From the NCBI GenBank assembly GCA_036381125.1, contig DASVDK010000062.1, positions 1-24,819 on the forward strand: a DNA stretch of 24,819 nucleotides, given 5' to 3'. The translations under genes and the position numbers were made by a program. The notes under the pieces were generated by a model. The model searched no databases. It saw only the letters and a list, made by a program, of their open reading frames with translations, and was not told the origin of the DNA. The DNA is from DASVDK01 sp036381125 [NCBI: Thermodesulfobacteriota bacterium] (lineage in GTDB: Bacteria > DASVDK01). Numbering within the stretch: the stretch's first letter is position 1; each line of letters begins with the position of its first letter. Positions 6,947-14,771 of this stretch are shown here, piece after piece.

Positions 6947-7135
6947 TCACCGGGCACCGTCGGGCGAGACGTACGGCGCCGCCTCGCTCCAGCGCGCAAG
7001 GCCCTGCGGGTCGACGACGAGGACCCGGGCCCGCTCGAGCCTGACGACGCCGTCGCGCTCGAGGGTCTTCAGCGCCCGCTGGACGACCTCGCGTACCGAC
7101 CCGGTCATGGCCGCGATAAGACGTCCGGCGCGACC
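6947..7135 (-). pseudogene. Remnant of a Crp/Fnr-family regulator (C-terminal winged helix only)
   Basis: On the minus strand the frame ending at the stop 6947-6949 encodes LIAAMTGSVREVVQRALKTL, followed by ERDGVVRLERARVLVVDPQG. This matches the end of a Crp/Fnr DNA-binding domain: the recognition helix pattern TGS.RE.V.RAL..LE, then the wing and a closing strand. No cyclic-nucleotide-like beta-roll is found upstream in this or the other two minus frames, and no sensible start exists next to the motif. The gene therefore looks truncated at its 5' side, with the break near 7130. It lies tail-to-tail with the copy 2 membrane protein. A full regulator may once have controlled these genes. Confidence 0.6.
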
Positions 7136-7309
7136 GCCATCCCTGCGTCCTCCGGGGAGCGCCCATGGTGTAGCGCGGTGCCGGCGCGACATCGATGTCC
7201 CGGCCCGGGGCGCCGCCGCCCCGGTCGCGAGGCCCCCCGGCCAGACGGAGCGCCGCCAGGGGAGCGATGTCGCGCCGGTCTTGCCGCCGCCGCCGCGGGC
7301 GCTCTCCTT

Positions 7310-7391
7310 GCACACCGTACGTGTGCGGATCTCGTGGCGCCTTCTGCGACCGAAGTCGCGGAGAGGCGCGTCCGTGTGCCCTATCGTGTGC
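7310..7391. promoter_or_regulatory. Candidate operator region: GCACAC dyad and GTGTGC repeats before the exporter operon
   Basis: GCACAC at 7310-7315 and GTGTGC at 7321-7326 form a perfect 6-bp inverted repeat with a 5-bp spacer. GTGTGC recurs at 7374-7379 and 7386-7391, 12 bp apart, close to the start at 7417. A second short hairpin GCGAC-CGAA-GTCGC lies at 7346-7359. Four half-sites in 82 bp upstream of an eight-gene operon suggest a regulator target. The rest of 7136-7416 holds no supported gene. Confidence 0.35.
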
Positions 7392-7416
7392 GGCGAGGCA
7401 GTCGGGGACCAACGGA

Positions 7417-8625
7417 ATGAAATGGGCTGCCACGATGGCACGGCGCAGGCGGCTGCTGGCCCTCGCGGCGGCGGCGCTGTTCGCCCTGGGCGGCACGCTG
7501 GCCTGGCGCTGGTGGAGCCGCTCGCCCGAGGGCGTCCTGCTCGCATCGGGCACCATCGAGGCGACCGAGGTCGACGTCAACACCAGGGTCGCAGGCCGGG
7601 TCCTCGAGCGGCCGGTCGACGAAGGCGACTGGCTCGAGCCGGGCATGCTCGTGGCGCGCCTCGAGAGCGCCGAGCTGCAGGCCGAGGTGGAGCGGCTGCG
7701 GGCCTCGCTCGCCGCGACCCGAACCCGGCTGCCCCAGCTCCGCACGGAGATCGACCTCAAGGATCGGCTCGCGCGGGCCGGTATCGATCAGGCGAGGGCC
7801 GACCTGGCGGCCCGAGAGGCGCGCCTCGCCGAGCTGCGGAGCGGCGCCCGCCGCCAGGAGGAGCAGATGGCCGCAGCGCAGGCGCGCGAGGCCGAGGCGA
7901 ACCTCGTGAACGCGCGTGCCGAGTTCGAGCGGCAGGAGGCGCTCTTCGAGGAGAGGATCATCGCCCGGCAGGCGCTCGACCGGGCGCGCACCGCCTTCGA
8001 CGTCGCCGCCGAGCGGCACCGCAACGCCCTCGAGCGGCTCGACCTCGTGAGGGAGGGGCCGCGTCAGGAGGAGATCCGCCGGGCCGAGGCCGAGGTCCGG
8101 CAGGCGGCCGCCGCCCTGCGTCTGGCCGAGACGGGCGAGATCGAGGTCGTGCGGGCGCGCCAGGAGCTCGAGACGCTGAAGGCGCAGATCGCCCGCGACG
8201 AGGCGGCGCTCCAGGCGGCGCTCGTCCAGCTCGAGTACACGGTGCTCCGGAGCCCCCGGCGCGGCGTCGTCCTGCGCGAGCACGTCGAGCCGGGCGAGGT
8301 CATCGCCGCCGGCACGCCGGTCGTGACCATCGCCGACCTGCAGGACGTGTGGCTCAAGATCTACGTCCCCGAGCCGCAGCTCGGCCGGGTGAAGCTCGGC
8401 CAGACGGCCGAGGTCACGACCGACTCCTACCCGGGCAAGGTGTACCGGGGGACCGTGACGTTCGTCAGCGCCGAGGCGGAGTTCACCCCGAAGAACGTTC
8501 AGACCCAGGAGGAGCGGGTGAAGCTCGTCTTCGCCGTGAAGATCACCCTGGACAACCCGGACCAGGAGCTGAAGCCGGGCATGCCGGCCGACGCCCGGGT
8601 CCTCATCGAGGAGACGACGTCATGA
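7417..8625 (+). CDS. HlyD/YbhG-family membrane fusion protein
   Basis: A 402-residue periplasmic adaptor for an ABC exporter. The start is the ATG at 7417 (MKWAATMARR); a second ATG at 7435 is possible. One N-terminal membrane helix spans residues ~12-30. Residues ~43-85 form the first half of the barrel-sandwich (lipoyl-like) domain, with GTIEATEVDVNTRVAGRV. Residues ~86-255 are a long Ala/Glu/Arg-rich coiled-coil hairpin. The second lipoyl half, TVLRSPRRGVVLREHVEPGE, follows, and then a beta-barrel with IADLQDVWLKIYVPE and ELKPGMPADARVLIE. It heads an operon that also encodes two ABC ATPases and two ABC-2 permeases, the same component set as E. coli YbhG-YbhF-YbhS-YbhR. It overlaps the next gene by ATGA. 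The exported substrate is not evident. Confidence 0.92.
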   Translation: MKWAATMARRRRLLALAAAALFALGGTLAWRWWSRSPEGVLLASGTIEATEVDVNTRVAGRVLERPVDEGDWLEPGMLVARLESAELQAEVERLRASLAATRTRLPQLRTEIDLKDRLARAGIDQARADLAAREARLAELRSGARRQEEQMAAAQAREAEANLVNARAEFERQEALFEERIIARQALDRARTAFDVAAERHRNALERLDLVREGPRQEEIRRAEAEVRQAAAALRLAETGEIEVVRARQELETLKAQIARDEAALQAALVQLEYTVLRSPRRGVVLREHVEPGEVIAAGTPVVTIADLQDVWLKIYVPEPQLGRVKLGQTAEVTTDSYPGKVYRGTVTFVSAEAEFTPKNVQTQEERVKLVFAVKITLDNPDQELKPGMPADARVLIEETTS

Positions 8626-9071
8626 CATTCGAGATCCCCGAACCGCTCAAGGTCGAGCACGAGGCGCTCCACGCCGACCTCGTCGAGGCGATCCGCGCAG
8701 GCGGCCGCGTCGGGGCGGCGGCGCAGGCGGTTGCCGACGTCCTCCATCCGCACTTCGTGCGCGAGGAGGAGATCGCCATGCCGCCGCTCGCGCTGCTCGA
8801 GCCGCTGGCCGCCGGCAGGGTGACGCCCGAGATGGCGAGCGCGCTCGAGATGACCGACGCCCTGAAGGCCGAGCTGCCGCGGATGCTCGCCGAGCACGGG
8901 CGGATCGTGAAGGCGCTCGAGGCCCTGGCCGACGCCGGCCGGGCCGAGGCCAGGCCCGAGATCGTGGCGTTCGCCGAGAAGCTGATGCTCCACGCGCAGG
9001 TCGAGGAGAAGGTCCTCTACCCGGCGTCCATCCTGGTCGGCGAGTACCTGAAGGCCAGGCTCGGCCGGTAA
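8622..9071 (+). CDS. Hemerythrin-like diiron protein
   Basis: A 149-residue cytoplasmic four-helix protein with the diiron ligand pattern in order: H13 and H17 in KVEHEALH, H44 with E48 in HPHFVREEE, H92 in AEHGRI, and H124 with E128 in LHAQVEEKVLYP. The start is the ATG at 8622, overlapping the previous stop, and the next gene starts two bases after its TAA, so it is embedded in the exporter operon. Hemerythrin-like proteins bind O2 or NO at a diiron centre, or serve as iron or redox sensors. A hemerythrin inside a YbhGFSR-like operon is unusual. It could protect against or sense NO or O2 near the nitrate reductase locus; that is inference. Confidence 0.88.
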   Translation: MTFEIPEPLKVEHEALHADLVEAIRAGGRVGAAAQAVADVLHPHFVREEEIAMPPLALLEPLAAGRVTPEMASALEMTDALKAELPRMLAEHGRIVKALEALADAGRAEARPEIVAFAEKLMLHAQVEEKVLYPASILVGEYLKARLGR

Positions 9072-9073
9072 CC

Positions 9074-10027
9074 ATGAGCGAGCCGGCCATCGAGATCCGC
9101 GGGCTCACCCGCCGCTTCGGCTCGATCACGGCGGTCGACCGCCTGAGCCTCACCATCCCGAAGGGGGAGCTCTTCGGCCTGGTGGGCCCCGACGGCGCCG
9201 GCAAGACGACGATGCTGCGGATGCTGGCCGGCATCCTCGCGCCGACGGACGGTGACGCCCGGGTGGCCGGACGGTCGATCCGGACGGAGCCGGAGGCGGT
9301 CAAGGACCGCATCGCCTACATGTCGCAGCGCTTCGGCCTCTACGGGGACCTCACGGTGCTCGAGAACCTCCTGTTCTACGCCGACCTCTTCGAGGTCCCG
9401 GCGGGGGAGCGGCCGGCGAGGATCGAGCGGCTCCTCGGCTTCAGCAACCTCACGCCGTTCAAGGGCCGCCTCGCCGACACGCTCTCGGGCGGCATGAAGC
9501 AGAAGCTCGGGCTCGCCTGCGCCCTGATCCACACGCCGGAGATCGTCCTCCTCGACGAGCCGACCAACGGCGTCGACCCGGTGTCGCGGCGCGACTTCTG
9601 GCGGATCCTCTACGAGATGCTCAAGGAGGGGGTGACGATCGTCGTGACCACCGCGTACCTCGACGAGGCGGAGCGGTGCAACCGGGTCGGCCTCCTGCAC
9701 CAGGGTCGCCTCCTCGCCCTCGACACGCCCGACCGCGTGAAGGCGCTCGTGGCCGAGGAGATGGTCGAGATCCCGGTGGCCGACGCCTGGCGGGCGCGCC
9801 GGGTCCTCGAGGCCGTCCCCCAGGCGAGGGGGGTGAGTCTCTTCGGTCACCGCCTCCACGTGGCCCTGGGCGACGCGGAGCGCGACCTCCCGTCGGTCCT
9901 GGCCGCCCTCGAGGCCGAGGGCCTCGCGCCGCACGACGCTCGCCGCGTCGTCCCGTCGCTCGAGGACGTCTTCATCGCCATGGTGGAGCGGAGCCCCCAG
10001 GGAGCGCCCGATGGCCGCGCCGCCTGA
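9074..10027 (+). CDS. ABC transporter ATPase (first of two, YbhF N-half-like)
   Basis: A 317-residue ABC-2-type ATPase. Walker A is GPDGAGKTT, with Asp in the usual Asn place. The Q loop is YMSQRFGLY, the signature is LSGGMKQKL, and Walker B is VLLDEPTNGVDP with the catalytic Glu present. The switch (H-loop) position reads TTAYLDEAER, so the usual His is Ala at residue ~194. The C-terminal ~90 residues form the extra domain found in ABC-2 drug or lipid exporter ATPases. The second ATPase gene overlaps it by 17 bp; in E. coli YbhF the two domains are one polypeptide. It energises export together with the HlyD and permease proteins. The loss of the H-loop His suggests a degenerate, regulatory site in a heterodimer. 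Confidence 0.93.
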   Translation: MSEPAIEIRGLTRRFGSITAVDRLSLTIPKGELFGLVGPDGAGKTTMLRMLAGILAPTDGDARVAGRSIRTEPEAVKDRIAYMSQRFGLYGDLTVLENLLFYADLFEVPAGERPARIERLLGFSNLTPFKGRLADTLSGGMKQKLGLACALIHTPEIVLLDEPTNGVDPVSRRDFWRILYEMLKEGVTIVVTTAYLDEAERCNRVGLLHQGRLLALDTPDRVKALVAEEMVEIPVADAWRARRVLEAVPQARGVSLFGHRLHVALGDAERDLPSVLAALEAEGLAPHDARRVVPSLEDVFIAMVERSPQGAPDGRAA

Positions 10028-10964
10028 CCTCGCCGTACGGGTCCGGGGCCTCGAGCGGCGCTTCGGCGACTTCGTGGCCGTGGACCGCGTTTCCTTCGAG
10101 GTCCCGTGGGGCGAAGTCTTCGGCTTCCTCGGCCCCAACGGCGCCGGCAAGTCGACCACCATCCGGATGCTGACCGGGCTCCTCGCGCCGACCGCCGGCG
10201 AGGGTGAGGTGGCCGGGTACGACGTCCGCACCGAGGGCGAGGCCATCAAGGCGCGGATCGGCTACATGTCCCAGAGGTTCTCGCTCTACGAGGACCTGAC
10301 CGTCGAGCAGAACCTCGACTTCTACGGCGGGATCTACCGCATCCCGAAGGCGAAGAAGGGGGCCCGCAAGACCTGGGCGGTGGAGATGGCCGGGCTGGCC
10401 GGCCGCGAGCGGACGCTCACGCGCGAGCTGGCCGGGGGCTGGCGGCAGCGGCTCGCGCTCGGCGCGGCGATCCTCCACGAGCCGAGGATCCTCTTCCTCG
10501 ACGAGCCGACGTCCGGCGTCGACCCGATCTCGCGCCGCGCCTTCTGGGACCTCATCCGGACGCTCGCCCGCGACGGCGTCACCGTCTTCGTCACGACCCA
10601 CTACATGGACGAGGCGGAGTACTGCGACCGGCTCGCGCTCATCTACCGGGGGCGAATGATCGCGCTCGGCACCCCCGACCAGCTCAAACGCGAACACATG
10701 CCCGAGGACGTGCTCGAGGTGGCCGTCGACCGCCCGGTCGAGGCGCTCGAGGCCCTCTCGCGCGAGCCGTCGGTCCGCGAGGCGGCCATCTTCGGGGCCC
10801 TGCTCCACGTGGTCGTCCCCGAGGCCGCCGCCGGCGTGCCGGTGGTCCGCTCGACGCTCGAGGGGGCCGGCCTGCGGGTCTCCCGGATCGAGCGGATCCT
10901 GCCCACCCTCGAGGACGTGTTCGTCTCGCTCATCGAGGCGGAGGACCGGAAGGAGGCTCGCTGA
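10011..10964 (+). CDS. ABC transporter ATPase (second of two, YbhF C-half-like)
   Basis: A 317-residue ATPase with canonical Walker A GPNGAGKST, Q loop YMSQRFSLY, Walker B LFLDEPTSGVDP and H-loop VTTHYMDEAE. Its signature is LAGGWRQRL rather than LSGG. The start is the ATG at 10011, inside the previous gene, with AGGGAG about ten bases upstream. With its partner it gives a non-equivalent ATPase pair: one protein has the standard signature and no H-loop His, the other has the H-loop His and an altered signature. The C-terminal extension is like that of the partner. It is followed by AAGGAGG and a GTG start for the permease one base after the stop. Confidence 0.93.
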   Translation: MAAPPDLAVRVRGLERRFGDFVAVDRVSFEVPWGEVFGFLGPNGAGKSTTIRMLTGLLAPTAGEGEVAGYDVRTEGEAIKARIGYMSQRFSLYEDLTVEQNLDFYGGIYRIPKAKKGARKTWAVEMAGLAGRERTLTRELAGGWRQRLALGAAILHEPRILFLDEPTSGVDPISRRAFWDLIRTLARDGVTVFVTTHYMDEAEYCDRLALIYRGRMIALGTPDQLKREHMPEDVLEVAVDRPVEALEALSREPSVREAAIFGALLHVVVPEAAAGVPVVRSTLEGAGLRVSRIERILPTLEDVFVSLIEAEDRKEAR

Positions 10965-10965
10965 C

Positions 10966-12090
10966 GTGCGTCTCGCCCGCCTCTTCGCCGTGGCCCGCAA
11001 GGAGGTCATCCAGATCCGGCGCGACCCGCGCAGCCTGGCGATGGCGTTCGTCATCCCGATGATCCTCCTCTTCCTCTTCGGCTACGCGCTCACGCTCGAC
11101 GTCGACGACCTGACGACGATCGTCTACGACCAGGACCGCACGGCCGCGAGCCGGGAGTTCCTCGCCCGCTTCGAGGAGTCGGGCTACTTCAGGGTCGTGG
11201 CCCACGCGGAGGCCTACGGCGACCTCGAGCGCGCCATCGACGCCGGCCGCGCCCAGGTCGGCCTCGTCGTCCCCACGGGCTTCGCCCGCGACCTCGACCG
11301 GGACCGCCGCGTGCCGGTCCAGGCGATCCTCGACGGCAGCGACTCGAACACCGCCACCATCGCCATCGCCTACCTCGAGGGGATCGCGGGCCGCTACTCG
11401 GACGAGCTCGTCACGGCGAGGGTCGGCCTGGGCGCCCGGGAGCCGCCGGTCGAGAGCCGGCTGCGCGTCTGGTACAACCCGGAGATCGAGAGCAAGAACT
11501 ACATCGTGCCGGGCCTGATCGCCGTCATCATGATGGTGATCGCGGCCCTCCTCACCTCCCTCACGATCGCGCGGGAGTGGGAGCGCGGCACGATGGAGCA
11601 GCTCGTCGCCACCCCGGTCCGGGTCCCGGAGCTGGTCCTCGGCAAGCTCCTCCCCTACTTCGGCATCGGCCTCGTCGACGTGGCGCTGGCGGTCCTGGCG
11701 AGCACCCTCGTCTTCCGCGTCCCCCTCCGCGGGAACGTCGTGCTGCTCCTCGGCCTCTCGCTCGTCTTCCTCCTCGGGGCCCTGAGCCTGGGCCTCCTGA
11801 TCTCGATCCGGGCGAAGTCGCAGCTCGTGGCGAGCCAGGTCGCCATGGTGGTCACGTTCCTCCCCTCGTTCCTCCTGTCGGGGTTCATGTACGACATCGG
11901 CAACATGCCGGGCTGGCTGCAGACCGTCACCTACGCGTTCCCGGCCCGGTACTTCGTGACGATCCTCAAGGGCATCTACCTGAAAGGGGTCGGTCCGCCG
12001 GCGCTGGTCGTGGAGGCCGCGTTCCTCGCGCTCTTCGCCCTCGCCGTGACGGCCGCCGCGCTCCGGGCGTTCCGCAAGAACCTCGAATGA
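10966..12090 (+). CDS. ABC-2 type permease (YbhS/YbhR-like), first copy
   Basis: A 374-residue inner-membrane permease. The start is the GTG at 10966, with AAGGAGG at 10950-10956. It has one N-terminal helix after the ARKEVIQIRRDPRSLAMAF segment, then a large extracytoplasmic domain with DGSDSNTATI and RVWYNPEIESKNY, then five or so helices with the ABC-2 motif REWERGTMEQL and the closing SGFMYDIGNMPGWLQ region. This is the typical layout of drug/lipid-exporter ABC-2 permeases. It probably pairs with the permease at 12979-14133 as a heterodimer, driven by the two ATPases upstream. A CDF transporter gene lies between the two permeases. Confidence 0.93.
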   Translation: MRLARLFAVARKEVIQIRRDPRSLAMAFVIPMILLFLFGYALTLDVDDLTTIVYDQDRTAASREFLARFEESGYFRVVAHAEAYGDLERAIDAGRAQVGLVVPTGFARDLDRDRRVPVQAILDGSDSNTATIAIAYLEGIAGRYSDELVTARVGLGAREPPVESRLRVWYNPEIESKNYIVPGLIAVIMMVIAALLTSLTIAREWERGTMEQLVATPVRVPELVLGKLLPYFGIGLVDVALAVLASTLVFRVPLRGNVVLLLGLSLVFLLGALSLGLLISIRAKSQLVASQVAMVVTFLPSFLLSGFMYDIGNMPGWLQTVTYAFPARYFVTILKGIYLKGVGPPALVVEAAFLALFALAVTAAALRAFRKNLE

Positions 12091-12106
12091 CGGAAGGGGG
12101 CCGACC

Positions 12107-12967
12107 GTGACCGGGACGACAGACCTCCGGGGCATCAAGCTCGCTCTCGCGACCTACGTCGTCGTCTTCGTGATGAAGCTCGCCGTGTACTTCATGTCCG
12201 GAGTCATGGCGCTCCTCGCCGAAGCGTTCCACACCCTGAGCGACGTCCTGATCTCGGGCTTCCTCCTCCTGGCGGCCAGGTGGTCGCGCAAGGCGCCCGA
12301 TCAGGTGCACATGTTCGGCTACGGACGGGCGCAGAACGTGGCGGCCCTGGTGGCAGCGACCCTCTTCATCTCCTTCACGAGCCTTCGGCTCTACGAGGAG
12401 GCGATCCCCAGGCTCTTCAGGCCCGAGGCGGCCGCCTACGAGAACCTCCCGCTCGCCGTCGGCGTGCTCGTCGTCTCGATGCTGATCGCCGCCGCGCCGC
12501 TGGTCGTGCTCCTCAGGCAACGCGCGCGGGGCGCGGCCGCCAGGGCTCAGCTCATGGAGCTCGTGAACGACGAGCTGGGCCTCGTGGCCGCGCTCGTCGG
12601 GACCCTCTTCGTCATCCGGGGACAGCCGCTCGCCGACCCGATCGCCACCCTGGTCGTCGCCACGATCATCGCGGCGAACGCCGTCGGGCTCTTCAAGGAC
12701 AACCTCCGCGTCCTGATCGGGCGGTCGCCGGGGCCGGAGTACCTGGCGAAGGTCGAGAGAGCCGCTCGGTCGGTCGACGGGGTCGAGGGCGTCCGGGACC
12801 TCAAGGCCGAGTACGTCGGGCCCGACGAGGTCCACGCCGGCATGCGCATCGGCGTGCGGCGGGGCGTCCCGGTCGAGGAGGCCGGCCGCATCGTGGCGGA
12901 GGTGCGGCGGCGCGTGCAGGACGAGGTCGACTGCCGCCACTGCTTCGTCGAGCTGGACGTGGCGTAG
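12107..12967 (+). CDS. Cation diffusion facilitator (CDF) metal transporter with atypical metal site
   Basis: A 286-residue protein starting at the GTG at 12107, with AAGGGGG just upstream. It has about six membrane helices and a C-terminal cytoplasmic domain. The helix 2 metal motif is AEAFHTLSDV (H42-x-x-x-D46), the following loop is FGYGRAQNVAAL, and the helix 5 position reads ELVNDELG (E151-x-x-x-D155), where most family members have His or Asp. CDF proteins export divalent metals (Zn, Fe, Mn, Co) by proton antiport. The H-D/E-D set does not match the common Zn (H-D/H-D), Fe/Zn (D-D/H-D) or Mn (D-D/D-D) patterns, so the metal cannot be called. The tail VDCRHCFVELDVA contains a CxxC. It sits between the two ABC-2 permease genes with short gaps, so it is transcribed with the exporter. 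Confidence 0.88.
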   Translation: MTGTTDLRGIKLALATYVVVFVMKLAVYFMSGVMALLAEAFHTLSDVLISGFLLLAARWSRKAPDQVHMFGYGRAQNVAALVAATLFISFTSLRLYEEAIPRLFRPEAAAYENLPLAVGVLVVSMLIAAAPLVVLLRQRARGAAARAQLMELVNDELGLVAALVGTLFVIRGQPLADPIATLVVATIIAANAVGLFKDNLRVLIGRSPGPEYLAKVERAARSVDGVEGVRDLKAEYVGPDEVHAGMRIGVRRGVPVEEAGRIVAEVRRRVQDEVDCRHCFVELDVA

Positions 12968-12978
12968 GGGTCCGGACG

Positions 12979-14133
12979 ATGTGGGAACGCGTGAAGCACA
13001 TGCTGATCAAGGAGTTCATCCAGATCCTCAGGGACCCGCGGATGAAGGCGGTCATCTTCGTGACGCCCGTCCTCCAGCTCCTCGTCTTCGGCTACGCGGT
13101 GACGACCGACGTGACGGAGATCCCGACGGCCGTCGCGGACCTCGACCGCAGCCAGCAGACGCGGGAGATCGTCCGGCGCTTCGAGTCCTCCGGATACTTC
13201 AGGGTCGTCCGCCGGGTCGCCGACGCGCGCGACCTCCGGGCCCTCCTCGACCGGGGGACCGTGAAGGCGGCGCTCCAGTTCGACCCCGGCTTCACGACCG
13301 ACCTGCAGCGGGGCCGCACGGCGAGCCTCCAGATCCTCGTCGACGGCACCGACTCGAACACGGCCAGCGTCGTCATGGACTACGCGAACCGGATCGTCGC
13401 CCGCTACAATCAGGACGCCGCGCCCGCCGCCCGGGCCGCGGCGCGTCTGGCGGTCGGCACCGCGCCCGGTCCCGAACGGACGGCCCTCCCGAGCGTCGAC
13501 CTCCGGACGCGGGCCTGGTACAACCCCGACCTCGAGAGCCGCAACTACAATGTCCCGGCGGTGATCGCCATCATCGTCATGCTGACCTCGCTCCTCCTCA
13601 CGTCGATGGCCATCGTGCGCGAGCGCGAGATCGGCACGATGGAGCAGCTCATGGTCACGCCCATACGGCCGGCCGATCTGATCCTCGGCAAGACCCTGCC
13701 GTTCGCGCTCATCGGCTTCTTCGACGTCGCGCTGATCACGGCGGTCGCCGTCCTCTGGTTCGCGGTGCCGATCGCGGGAAGCCTCCTCCTGCTCCTCGGC
13801 GCGACGGCGCTGTACCTCGCCTCGACGCTCGGGATCGGCCTCTTCATCTCGACCGTCTCGAGGACGCAGCAGCAGGCGCTCATGTCGACGTTCTTCGTCT
13901 ACCTGCCGGCGGTCCTCCTCTCGGGCTTCATGTTCCCCATCGCCAACATGCCGCCGGCGATCCAGTACCTGACCTACGTGAACCCGCTCCGGTACTTCCT
14001 CGTGATCATCCGGGGGATCTTCCTCAAGGGGAACGGCCCGGACGTCCTCTGGCCGCAGATGCTGGCGCTCTCCGTCCTCGGCGTCATCGTCCTCACGGCC
14101 AGCACGCTGAGGTTTCGGAAGCGGCTCGATTGA
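12979..14133 (+). CDS. ABC-2 type permease (YbhS/YbhR-like), second copy
   Basis: A 384-residue permease from the ATG at 12979, 11 bases after the CDF stop. The frame is open far upstream, but there it shadows the CDF gene. It shares with the first permease the opening KEFIQILRDPRMKAVIF, the external DGTDSNTASV and RAWYNPDLESRNYNVPAVI motifs, REREIGTMEQLMVTP, and SGFMFPIANMPPAIQYLTYV. It is a paralogue and the likely heterodimer partner. It lacks a nearby ATPase of its own, which supports sharing of the two ATPases upstream. The following cytochrome starts 16 bases downstream after an AAGGAG. Confidence 0.93.
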   Translation: MWERVKHMLIKEFIQILRDPRMKAVIFVTPVLQLLVFGYAVTTDVTEIPTAVADLDRSQQTREIVRRFESSGYFRVVRRVADARDLRALLDRGTVKAALQFDPGFTTDLQRGRTASLQILVDGTDSNTASVVMDYANRIVARYNQDAAPAARAAARLAVGTAPGPERTALPSVDLRTRAWYNPDLESRNYNVPAVIAIIVMLTSLLLTSMAIVREREIGTMEQLMVTPIRPADLILGKTLPFALIGFFDVALITAVAVLWFAVPIAGSLLLLLGATALYLASTLGIGLFISTVSRTQQQALMSTFFVYLPAVLLSGFMFPIANMPPAIQYLTYVNPLRYFLVIIRGIFLKGNGPDVLWPQMLALSVLGVIVLTASTLRFRKRLD

Positions 14134-14149
14134 GAAGGAGAGTCGATTC

Positions 14150-14638
14150 GTGACGAAGACGAGATCCACGAGGCGTGCACGGGCCGCCGTCGCCGCGGCC
14201 CTGACCGTGATCACCGTCGGTTTCGCCGCCGGGTCCCCGAACCTCGGCAGGGCCGACACCCCGAGTCCCGCCGACACCCGGCAGCGGCTCGCGCTGCCGG
14301 CCGGGCCGCGCGACCAGGTGCTCGCCGAGATGCGGCACATGCTGGAATCGGTGAACGGTATTCTCGGGGGCCTCGCCGACGGCGACATGCGCGCCGTCGA
14401 GAAGGCCGCGCGCGCGTCCGGCATGGCGGCGGCCGGCAACGTGAACCCCCAGATACGGCAACGCCTGCCCCAGGCCTTCCTCAAGCTCGGGATGGGGACC
14501 CACAAGGCGTTCGATGCGCTCGCCGACACGATGGCGGCCGGCGGGACCCGGGAGGACGCGCTGAGGGGCCTCACGGAGATCACGTCGAGGTGCGTGTCGT
14601 GTCACGCGACGTACCGGCTCGACGAAGCGCCGCACTAG
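14150..14638 (+). CDS. Class II c-type cytochrome (c'/c556-like), exported
   Basis: A 162-residue protein starting at the GTG at 14150, with AAGGAG at 14135-14140. It has a signal peptide (TKTRSTRRARAAVAAALTVI, then a hydrophobic stretch, cleavage probably near GRADTP). The mature part is helical with a single C-terminal heme site, CVSCHATYR, the hallmark of class II cytochromes, where the heme is near the C-terminus of a four-helix bundle. The Met pair in AEMRHMLESV may supply a sixth ligand, as in c556. Members bind NO or CO (c') or carry electrons (c556). It closes the exporter operon and lies 134 bp before the nitrate reductase cluster, so an NO-related role is possible, though not shown. 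Confidence 0.82.
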   Translation: MTKTRSTRRARAAVAAALTVITVGFAAGSPNLGRADTPSPADTRQRLALPAGPRDQVLAEMRHMLESVNGILGGLADGDMRAVEKAARASGMAAAGNVNPQIRQRLPQAFLKLGMGTHKAFDALADTMAAGGTREDALRGLTEITSRCVSCHATYRLDEAPH

Positions 14639-14657
14639 GGTTCACCGACCGGGCGTA

Positions 14658-14674
14658 ACGGGGGTCGTCCCCGT
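14658..14674 (+). terminator. Short GC hairpin after the exporter operon
   Basis: ACGGGG at 14658-14663 pairs with CCCCGT at 14669-14674 over a 5-base loop, 20 bp past the cytochrome stop. There is no T-run after it, so termination is uncertain. A pyrimidine-rich stretch follows at 14702-14713. Confidence 0.35.
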
Positions 14675-14771
14675 GCGGATCCGGTCGCAGGCCCCGGGCC
14701 GCTCCCCCCTCCTTTCGAACCCGCCCGCCGTGTAAGCCGGCTGGAAGGCCGGCCGGCGATCCTCCCTCGCG

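Noticed and set aside
12547-14583. A 678-codon minus-strand frame opposite the CDF and permease genes
   Set aside because: Composition is mirror-frame-like (Asp/Glu/Arg runs), with no ribosome site or domain, while the plus strand carries two clear membrane proteins.
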